DNA from: Istiophorus platypterus
Lineage: Eukaryota; Chordata; Actinopteri; Istiophoriformes; Istiophoridae
Reading direction: 5' to 3'
DNA length: 64,000 nt
NCBI GenBank assembly: GCA_016859345.1
Contig: CM029126.1
Coordinates: forward strand, 10,246,527 to 10,310,526
The position numbers and the translations under genes are program-made. This document shows, piece by piece, positions 1 to 10,300 of the stretch (within the stretch, counting starts at the first letter, position 1; every line of letters begins with the position of its first letter). The notes beneath the pieces were generated by a model, which saw only the letters and a list, made by a program, of their open reading frames with translations, ran no database searches and had not been told where the DNA came from.

Positions 1-32
1 TCCTCTCGATTTCTGTTTTGTCCTTTTTGCAG

Positions 33-2620
33 AAACCTGGAATGTACCAAAACCACACCAAAGACACCAACAACAACTGCAACAAAACACTTCTCTCTGA
101 ACGTAAGGTAAGCTTCATGTTTTATGTCCAAGTCACCTGTTGCTGTAATCTGACAGCTGACACGAGATACGTTTTCTCTCATAGTGTGGCTGTATTTATT
201 TTTAAAGTCATATTTCATAGACAAAGAAAACCAGTTTGCAGATATTAAACCAGTAACATTTCTGTTACATTTGTTATTTTATCCAATTCTCTTTCTCATT
301 TGTGTGTGTATGTGTGTGTGTGTGCATGTGTGTGTGTTACAGGAAAAGCTTATCCAGGCTATTAAAAGGATCAAGCATGAGGTCGATGAGTGCAGAGAAG
401 CAGAGAGAGAGATGTACATAGAGTCAGTGGAAGTAGAGGTGTTGTTGCTGCATTATTAATCTTTATCTTCTTCAAAAATACACAGTTTTTATACTGAGAA
501 ATTCCAGTTTAACAATAACTAAATATTCATTCCAGTTCTGCTGTAGCCCATTTTGAAAAGTGTCCACATCAAACTTAAGCCGATTTAATCACTGCCAATC
601 TTTGCCTTCATCTTTCAGAACAGGTTTGATGAGCTGGAACGGGAAATCAGAGCCGAGTTTGAGAACCTCCATCGTTTCTTGGATGAGGAGGAGTATAAGG
701 ACCTGGAACGACTGAGGAGGGAGAAACAGAAACAACTGAAGCAGCTGAAGGAGAGGGAGAAGAAAATAGCAGCGCAGGGGAGAGACCTGGAGACAGCAAT
801 CGCAGTGCTCAACAGCAAACTCACAGAGGAGGACAGTCCTAAGCTGGTCAAAGTGAGGAAACATTTACACTGAAAAAGAGAAAATGAACATCCAGAGATT
901 ACATCTGATCTATCTAGAATTTTCTTAGAGTTGACTGAAATATACTGTTATTAGACAAAACAGGGGTGTGTTGATGTAAATTTGGACTTAGGGTGAGCTA
1001 ATGTGTGTGTATGTGGGGGGGGGTAGTTTGGACTCCATCAAACATTCTACACAAGTCATAGCACAACAGCAGAGCAGCGACACGTGGGTTGCTAGAATCA
1101 TATCCCTGGGCCTGGGACAAAACCTTACTCATCTTACTTGTGATTTATGAAAATGACTGTCTATTATTGTTCACCCCCTATGAACTCCTTCATGCTTAAA
1201 TATGCTGGGAAACCATGTGAATCTGCAGGTCTACCTCAAAGGGACCCAATCCCAGAACTGCCACCAGTAATCCTGTTACCTGTTCTGCAGCCCTTCATTT
1301 GCACTAACTGGATGACTTATAGACATTGATTAACTGAACACTTGATTTACCGAGTTTTCCAAGTCAAAATCAATTCCTAATTTAAAAGTGAAAGGACAAA
1401 AGTATACCACTACATTAGTCAGCAAATAGGATTGTACAGCATAAGGGGGTCTGGCTGAGGCGACAGCTTGCAACAGAAAACCAGAGACAATTGTTTGTGT
1501 TAATAGAAAGACTCTTGATGGTTTCACAACCAGCTGTTTTAATTTGCTATAAATTTTTTAATGATAAGGATCAATGAGAACCGTTTTTACTTATCTGTTT
1601 CTCTCACTGCAGGAAATTCAAGATCTTATAAAAAGGCAGGTTTCCTCAAAGTGTGTTTTTTTAACCAAACTAATTCTTTCTTTTGCTGTATCTGCTGTTT
1701 CCCCGTAACTCGTTAATGTTCTGTGCATGTGTTCTTGGCATTTTCCTCTTACTCCTGCAGATCAGTCCATCTCCATAATTCCTCTCTGTGGTGTGCCTAC
1801 CAGGACTGAAATTCTATCAGCCATCATTCAGACCTCCCCTTTTCCCTTTTTTGTCCAAGCAGGTCTCAGGTCAGCTTTGTTCCTCCGGCAGAGGTGGATA
1901 CTGAGGTGCGCTCTGGCCAGTTTGTCGGGCCCATTCAGTACAGGATATGGAAGCATATGAAAAGCTGTCTCTACCCAAGTATGTGTATATATATATGTCA
2001 CCTAATCTGACAAAACATATGCAAAACAACAGCAGAACTCACCTTCCTTAATCTGTTTGTCTACAGATATTACATCAATAACCTTTGACCCTGAGACAGC
2101 CCACCCTAATCTGTCTCTGTCCGAGTCTTGCACCTCAGTATGGTTCGAGGCGGATAAAGACACAAATGATTGCCAGACCAACCCACGACGCTTCCACCAC
2201 TATTACTGTTTGTTGGGTCATCAGGGCTTCATTACAGGGCGACACTACTGGGAGGTGGAGGTGGGTCATAAGTCAGCGTGGAGGTTGGGCGTAGCACGAG
2301 AGGATATCCCAAGAGGGGAGATGGCTGCCACAGGCACTTCCAGTGGCCTCTGGACGCTGGCCCTGAAGGGCGGATCCATCGTGGCTTGCACCGACCCAAA
2401 ACCCACCAAAATCAACGTGTCTTTAAATCTTGTCCGCATCGGTGTGTTCTTAGACTGTGAAAAGGAGGAGGTGTCTTTCTATAATGCTGTTACCATGGCA
2501 CCAATCTACACCTTCACCATGGGAACGGTCATGATTCCTCTGTTTCCTTTCTATAACCCGTGTGACACAGATGAAGGAAAGAACATGGCTCCAATTAAGA
2601 TGTTTAGTCCTTTACTATAA
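33..2620 (+). CDS. TRIM-family E3 ubiquitin ligase, 3' part (coiled coil and PRY/SPRY)
   Basis: Six exons are visible: 33-107, 343-438 (96 bp), 619-852 (234 bp), 1613-1635 (23 bp), 1863-1978 (116 bp) and 2067-2620. The 96/about-231/23/116/long-exon pattern is the classic TRIM layout. Exons two and three encode a heptad-rich coiled coil (motifs HRFLDEEEYKDLERL, KQKQLKQLKEREKK). The last exon encodes a PRY/SPRY (B30.2) domain: ITFDPETAHPNLSLS, then GRHYWEVEVG, WRLGVA and RIGVFLDCEKEEVSFYNA, ending in TAA. The RING and B-box exons must lie left of the window. Known TRIM proteins of this type are RING E3 ligases that choose targets through SPRY, several of them in innate immunity. The coiled coil resembles TRIM35/TRIM39/TRIM69-type proteins, but I cannot assign orthology. 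The visible part is 365 residues. The intron after the 23-bp exon begins with GC rather than GT in this model. Confidence 0.88.
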
Positions 2621-3285
2621 TCAGGAACTGTTCTCATCAGTTTGAACACTGATAGTGGAATACAAATGGTTGATTTTACATCAGTAGAGTTACTACTACA
2701 GTTAGGGCTAATTTAGAGCTGGATGACTAGCCAATTAATCAGCTAGTCAATCGACACAAAACGAATTGGCAATTACTTTGAATATCAGTCAATCATTTGA
2801 GTAAAAATTCAACAGAAAGTGCCAAACATTTGTGGATTCCATCTTCTAAAATGTGAGGATTCAGTACTTTCCATTTGTCAAATAAAAAAGAAAAAATAAC
2901 GTGAATGGGGAGTTGGGGATTTATGTTGGACAAAACAAGCCATCTGAAGGTATCACAATGGATTTTAGGAGTTTGTGATGGACATTTTTCACAATTTTCT
3001 GACATTTAATGGAAAAGATGTTAATTGATTAATGAGAAAAAATTGACACAATTATTGATAAAGAAAATATTAATTGATTGCAGTTCTAATAATATCATGC
3101 ATTTGATACTTGTTTTTGTAGACACGTTAAATATTCTCATGAAAACACATAAATTGTGGTTGTTTCTGTAACCACAAACAATTTTCTATGTATTTTTCAT
3201 GTACATCTTCTAATTTTACTGTCATTACTTGAATACTTATGTGATGGGATGCTTCAAATAAATTTTGAACTGATACAGTTGTATA
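2621..3285 (+). other. TRIM gene 3' UTR with poly(A) signal
   Basis: A good AATAAA hexamer lies at 3257-3262, about 640 bp after the stop, and is the likely cleavage signal. Much of this presumed 3' UTR (about 2700-3095) is a dispersed repeat, described separately. Confidence 0.5.
2700..3095. repeat. Dispersed fish repeat with GATTAATCG-like ends
   Basis: Both ends are rich in ATTGATTAAT/TTAATCAGCTAG-type words in opposite orientation, and the middle holds the phrases 'gtgccaaacatttgtgg' and 'aaaatgtgaggatt'. I recognise these from a very common percomorph interspersed repeat; its class is not clear from the sequence. Diverged pieces with the same end motif appear near 27110-27150 and 47050-47125. 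Confidence 0.5.
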
Positions 3286-6200
3286 TGTAAAATGATTTAA
3301 GGAAACAGAGCATGGGGAAGGTCATTTGTATCGGCCCGGATCATAAGAGTTTATAACAGGAGTTGACAGTATTATGAGTTACCTTTGGCCTGTTTATAAA
3401 TATCTTTGTTGCGCCTGCTCTGCTATGACATGTCCTAGCGAGGTTATGGGATTAGTGGCGCGTGACAACCAGAACAAGTGATGGCTGACACTGAGTGAGA
3501 TAAGTGACTGAGATGGAAGTGGACAGCTCTGAGAATAAACTGTCCTGCAAGATTGTTCGTCAGAGAGTAGGGAAAACAGACAGCAGCACAGAGAACGTCA
3601 TAATCTTTTGTTTATTCTTAGTATTCCTTTAGACATGAAATAAAGAAAAAGAATTTTTCCTTACAAAACATCTGTGTGTGAAGTGTTGTGCAAAAAGGGA
3701 GTACAGAGAGAACATGAGGAACGTCACACCACACCCAGGAGAGAACAGCAGAAGTAAACAGAGAGGATCACTGCAGAGACAACTCACATAGTGCAAGAAG
3801 TGCCAGTGGTATTAACACTAGTGGTTTCTATTAGTGGTTTATCAGAGATGTGTGTGAAGCCAGAATCTCTGGCACCTGTTAGATATAATGACTCCAATCC
3901 CACTAAACTGAGCCTTCTCTGTCATGGAGGCAATGTGTAAACCAAAGGCTCATTCTAACCACTAATGCACTATGCGCCTCTCTCAAATCCCTAAGCACTC
4001 TGACTGGCTTGGTATTACAATCACTGACAATATTCAGTAGAGGTGGTGCACAAAAATGCTGTTCTAGCAGTCTCTCATCAGTTGCTTATCGCAACATAAC
4101 CCTCAGGGTTACTCACACAAAGCTTTGTCATTCATCTGCCGCTATCAAGAATTCGCTCACAAACTCTGAACTGTGCTACGGATTTGATCAATACAATGAA
4201 AAAACACCCTCATTCACAGATAAAGCACACTCAGAATTCCTTATACTACACATATTCATCTGGGAAACTTGCAAGTCAGACTTTCATTGTCACTTTCAAC
4301 ATTTTCATAAATTTTGTCACACATATCTCCCACACATTATCATATCATAAGCCAGTCAGTGATAACACTTTTGTTCAGTCAGGTGTGCAAACAGCGTTCT
4401 ACATCTGTGAATACCCTACCTATTAAGAAAAAGTTGCCATTAGGAGTGGTCGGCCAAAGACAGAATAAAGGCCAAAACACATTTTGGGCACTAAAACAAA
4501 GATGAGAATGATTCAAATATCTCAAAGTTACAATGTCTTGTACCATTTTTTTTTTTTTTTTTTTTTTGTGGTTTCAAACACATTCACACGTGAGTTCAGC
4601 GCAGCACTTGTTTTCATCACATTGCGACACGATTTAAGCAGGCACATGGATACCTTACGACGAATGGAGCAGCTCACATGAAGGACGGCAGTTTCATTCT
4701 GTACAAACAGCGCACGCACTCAGTCACAAATCATTCAGGCTCGTACATACGTGCATCATGGGCATACACACTTAACACACAAATTCCCAGTGCACAGTTA
4801 TGGCAACATTAAAACATAACTCCTCTGGTCAAACACACGGAAACAACTTTGGGACAATGAAAGCCTGTTGTTCAGGTCATGTTGTGGGCATGCTGCAGTC
4901 AATGCTCTAAGTGACACAGGTTAAACATTTTAATACAACATGTAAATACTGTGAGAGACAGTGTAAGCATGTGAGTATAATCAGTTTTGAATGGCAATAA
5001 TAGCAGATCTAATATAGTCTTGATGGAATTTTTACAATATTTGGTTTTTAAATTAGTTCAAGATTTTAGTGAATATTAGTGTAAATAGTATATATTATGT
5101 GTATATATTCTATATTTTGAATTTAAGGTTGGTGAGAAATTTTAATTAGTTTTCTTTTTTATTATTAAGCATAATACAATGACCATTCTATACACAGAAA
5201 ACATTCGGCCTTAAGGGGGTTAATCTGGTGGAAACATGCAATATTTACAAGGGTGGAGTGTGTGTGCGTGTCAGGTTTATGTATCTGTATGTGTCTGTAT
5301 GTCTGTATAAAGACCATTTTCAGTATTGCCACAATGGGTTGGTGGTTCTTTCAGAGGTCCAGGCTGGAAATGAGGCATATCAACTTGTTTTCATTGTCGA
5401 ATCATTAGATTGCCTTTTGCTCATTTTTAATACATGTGACCCGAAAGTTAGATTCTGTTTGTCCACCAACATTGAGGCACCTTGATTTTAATTTATCTTA
5501 TTTTGTTTTGTTTTTTTTAGATTTGATATCTTTGTATCAAATCTAATTTCTAAACCTATCTTGTCTAATGGCTTGTTAAAATGCTGTCATATCTCGTCCA
5601 ATAATATTTTACTCCTAAGAAAAATCTATTAGTAAGGAAAAGCTATCAAGAAAGGCCAGTTGGTTATTTACTTTTCACAATTTTCCTACATTTCACTGAT
5701 AAACTGATTGAATTATCATGGCTGTCTTATTGTGCTTTTCTTAAAAATTCTAAATGCTTTTTGTTGATTTCTGTGTATCAAACCTTGACTGTCATTGGTT
5801 GTTTTTTTTTGTTCAGTGGTCATTAAAAGATGAGGTAGAGACATGCATTTTGTCACATGAAAAATGTATCTGCACACCTCCTTTTACCATTAATGAGTCT
5901 CTCCTAAGATTCATTAGAGTACACTGAACATCCACCTACCTACAAACTCACATAGAACAGTTCTAAACAGACAATGTTGTAGCAAAGATAAAGGCCTCAT
6001 AGGACTATTTTGGAGATATTAAAGATGCTTTGCATAAATGTTGTAGCTTTTTCCAAATTTTAGCAGGCCATAGAAACAGGAACTACTCTCTATCCTTGTC
6101 AACAAAACCAAATATTTTGGCATAAATATCTCGTTTGAACTAAGTCAAGAAGTAAGTAGTTTTCAAAATGAGGCCCAGAAAGGAAAGGAGATAAACGAGG

Positions 6201-6880
6201 AAGAAAAGTGGTGGGGGGTGTTAAGGAAAAAAAAGGCAACAAAAAGAAAGACCCCGACAAAGACAAGGAAGGAGAGTAGGCTAATGTAAAAAAACCAAAA
6301 CAAAACAAAGAAAAAAAGTAAGCACTCTCTAGTAACTACTTGAATGACCAAAAACTTTCATTCAGTATTTCTCCTTTGGAAAACCCGAAGTACAACGGGA
6401 ACATGGTGGTCCCATTAAGTGCCTGGAGTTTCTGCTGGCAGGAGCTTCCTATTAGACTGTAAGAGAAATGGGATTTTTGTAGAGCCACCGTATAAATTCT
6501 GATCAAAGGCAATAACGTGGTTAATCTGGACTTGAGGGATCAGTCAGTCTGCGAAACACATTTGAATCATTTGAGATATCCACTGCGGGTCAGAATATCA
6601 GTCTCCGAGCCTATAAATAGAGGGTTAGTATTATTAGTAACTCTTCTTGCGTGACCAAAGTTATGCAAAATGTCATGGCATATAACAGATGTTTAACTGG
6701 CACAAGCATATAATATCCACTTTTAACTTGTGTAAATTTCTTTTTTGATTATGTCCAATCAAAAGATGTCATCAAACATTTTAGTAGGTTTGAGATGACA
6801 GTGGCAGAAAATTGCATACATTTTTATCCACATGCCGATAGAGGAGCAAATGGGAAAGGATTGTTAGTTAGGGTCAAAAA
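3286..6880. other. Intergenic, no gene seen
   Basis: AT-rich sequence between the TRIM gene and the Ig-like gene. It contains a poly-T run at 4544-4567, purine-rich stretches around 6180-6320, and only short open frames with no recognisable protein similarity. Confidence 0.6.
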
Positions 6881-6902
6881 AGGGAATTCTAGTATATCCT
6901 TG

Positions 6903-6908
6903 TTTTAA
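6903..6908 (-). terminator. Possible poly(A) signal of the Ig-like gene
   Basis: The minus strand reads ATTAAA here, about 420 nt after the stop at 7330. It is the nearest variant hexamer I saw; no canonical AATAAA was noticed closer. Confidence 0.3.
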
Positions 6909-7329
6909 TAAAATATTGTAAACCTTTCTGGGTACCTCACTGGGTTAGAAAAGACCTGATGTGAAGTTAACATTTTAGTTGTAAACACTGCAAAGGATTT
7001 CATTTGAAGTCTGGCAGTTTTACTTTGAAGGTACCAAAAAAACACTAGCAAGGTTTGAACAACTAAGATGTCTAACAATCTACAAGCCACATTTGTTGTG
7101 TGAAGTGTTTCTGAATCAGAAAGTATCAAAGGTTATGTGTTATTTATCGACAAGTGATATAACATTATCAAGGTTATATTGTGTTCAGGCATTAGACATG
7201 TTAAACCAAAGCCCCTGCCCCAGTTTCAGTGGTTTCTTCATTATTTGGTAGGGGGTGTTCGATTGTCTACAGTGGTGGTAGATGGAGAAGATCTGTGGGG
7301 CTTCCCTTGTGCTTTTTTAAGGGCAGTTC

Positions 7330-10300
7330 TCAGGTGGTGGTTGAATCCTCAGCCACAGTGCCATCTTTGCTGGCCTCTAATACGGCAGCACTAGATTTCA
7401 ACTCCACTTCAGGGGTTTTGGGGGGGGCTGCTTTTGGACCCAAGTCTTCGATAATTTCAGCGTGATCTGGACTTGGTTTGGAATCCGGGCCTGGCTCAGG
7501 TGTACCGTTGGTGATGGGTTCTGGTATGGTTGGTTTGGGGATCTCAGGTGTGGGAGTTACGGCGCGCGTAATTTCAGGTGTCGGGGATTTAGGAGCAGCT
7601 GGTTTAGGCTCTGGGCTTGGGCTAGATGCAGGCTTTGGATCGGCTGGACTCAGACCAGGCTTGGGCTCAGGGCTTGGGGACGGGCTAAGCTTAATTTCTC
7701 CAGGTTTGGGCACTTCCAATTTCACTTCCACAGGCTCTTCAGGGGTTTTCTTGGTCTCAGGTGTTGGGCTGGCTTTAGTTTCAGCTACTGGACTGGGCAT
7801 AATTTCCGTGGCAGGCGGAGCACTTGGCTTGGACTCAGCAGCAGATGGTGGACTTGGTTTGGTTTCAGGAGCAACAGAGATGCTTACAGCCTCAGAGTCG
7901 GGAAGTTGATCAGGGGCATCAGTGTCAGTGTCCAGTGGGAGGGCGGTGTTAAAGCCAACGCCAGAGTCACTGGTCTCTAAGTTACCTATTCCAACCTCTT
8001 TAGAGGAAACCTCCAGACCCTAAGTTCAGACAGACAACAAGGCGAATTATTTGTATAGCAACTTTGTACAACAAGACAATCCAAAGTGTTTTACAGAAGA
8101 TATAAACACCAAGACAAGGAATAAGAGACATACAAGGCAGTATAAAACAAACATATAAATAGGATTTTAAAAAAGGGTCAAATTAACTAGAAGATAATAA
8201 TAAGCTATCATTGGATAAAAGAGAGGAATAAAGATCGCAGCGCACAGTAAAGTGCCATATGAATGAATAGACCCAAATTTAATATAATAAAAGGCAGCGG
8301 CAAACAGAAAGGTTTTCAGCCTCAATTTAAAAGAACTGAGAGTTGGAGGAGACCTCAGGTTTTCTGGGAGTTTGCTCCTGATATGTGGTGCATAATAAAT
8401 GAATGCTGCTTCTCTGTGTTTAGTTTTGACTTAGCTGACAGTAAGCAGACATATCCCAGAAGACCTGAGATGCCTGGATGGTTCGTAACATAGCAGCAGA
8501 TCAGGGGTGTGTATTTTGGCCCTGAGGCATTTAATGCTCTAACCATAGGTAATATCATAAAATCTATTTTTTTGTCACACAAGAAGCCACTGCAAAGATC
8601 TGAGACCTGGACTGATGTGATCCTCTTTCTTGATCTTAGTGAGGACTCTAGCAGCAGCGTTCTGAATGAGCTGCAGCTCTCTGAACGCAGAAAACAGCAT
8701 AAAAATTGAGACATTATTAAAACCTCTCAAAATTCAGCTCTAAGAGAATTACATCACATATCCTTACTTTAATGTCCACCTCAGTGCTCTGGGATTTCTC
8801 TGTAGTGTCAGCCTGGGAATGCTTGGATTCCTCACTGAGTTTTGTGATGTTCTTTACCACCTGTGAAGATGCACAAAGAAATACAAAACAACAGTCATTC
8901 ATCATATCAGGATACACATTAACGTCATCGTTGTCTTCGCATTGTCAGTTGTATATTTGTCCCTCCAACCTGTCTGAAGGCCTCTCCCTCATCCTCTTTG
9001 CCAGCGTTCTGGGCAATCTTCTCTAAGGCAGCAGCCCTCTTGGCCCTTTTCTTCACTTTGATCAGACAGGACAGCAGGCAAACCAGCAGAAGGAAAACCA
9101 GCAGGCCCAATAAGGCAATGATGGCCACATACAGGGACTCCAGCTTGTAGGCTGCAACAAGGCATAGTAAGAAAGGGGAGGGAGGGACAGGAGTGGGAGA
9201 CTAAATAATTCAGCTGACCTTTCATTGACGTGTTGAAATTCCAAAGCAAGAAGAGAGTCGATAAAAGGAAGGAATTATTCTTTCCTTTTTTTAACCTAAA
9301 AGCCATTATGTTAGTCATTCTATGTTTTGATGCCACCCTTTAGCAGCTATCACAGCAATGTAAACCCGCCCATTTTTCAATCATTCCTCCCCTCCTTACG
9401 TTGTACTTCCAGGTAGATGCTGGACATGTTGAATCCCAGTATGTCAGTGATTTTGAACTGGCCCGCATCTGAACCCCTGACCTGATCTAGAAAAACCAAT
9501 GAACCCTCTATAGAGAGACGGTCCTCGAGACCCAGGTCCCTTTGAGCCTAGAATGCAAACACAGACACGTGCACCGTTAATTCCAAAAAAAAAAAAAAAA
9601 AAAGAATTAATGACATTACAGCATACATATAATATCAGTGAATGATGTAAAAGAGAAAAGAAAATTAACACCACCCATAACCACTGTTAAACAGCTTACA
9701 CTCTGAAGTAACATGACATTAGCCACTGGTACAAAAGTGGTTATACTGAGTTAAATGTCCCATCAGCAGCTTTTGTCAGCTATAAAACCAGTCTCACCTT
9801 CAGCATATGTACATAAGAAAGCTGCACTTATTAAACAAGTTATGAGGAATAGTCTTAAGAAGGCTAAAAACAGGCAGATGGCTTCAACACAGAGAGGGAA
9901 TTATAGAGGGAGTGTTGTCAAAAATACAATTATTGTGTGTTTGTTTCTTTGAGCTTACATGAATATGGACAACTATATAGATTTTATGGCAAACTATAAC
10001 ATGTATTTCCTAACGGTAACGGTAGCTTGTGTGTTAATATGAATTTAACTAGTGTACTATATTACAGTATGTGTTTATATACAAAGGCATGTAATTGTAT
10101 GTTTTATAATATGTATACAGTATATCATTTTTATATACATATAGAAGTTATAAATAACCAGCACTAGTGTTATAAATGACACACAACCTACAGTAATATC
10201 CCCCACCTGTGTTTTAATGTTGATTTAATGATTTCAAAGTTAAGCCCTTTTTAAAATCTAAAGAGAAAGGAGAAGCTTCAGTTACACTTGTAAATTCTCC

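Noticed and set aside
7462..7980. 172- and 143-codon plus-strand frames opposite the Ig-like tail
   Set aside because: Gly/Trp/Arg- or Gly/Leu-rich shadows of the proline-rich minus-strand coding exon.
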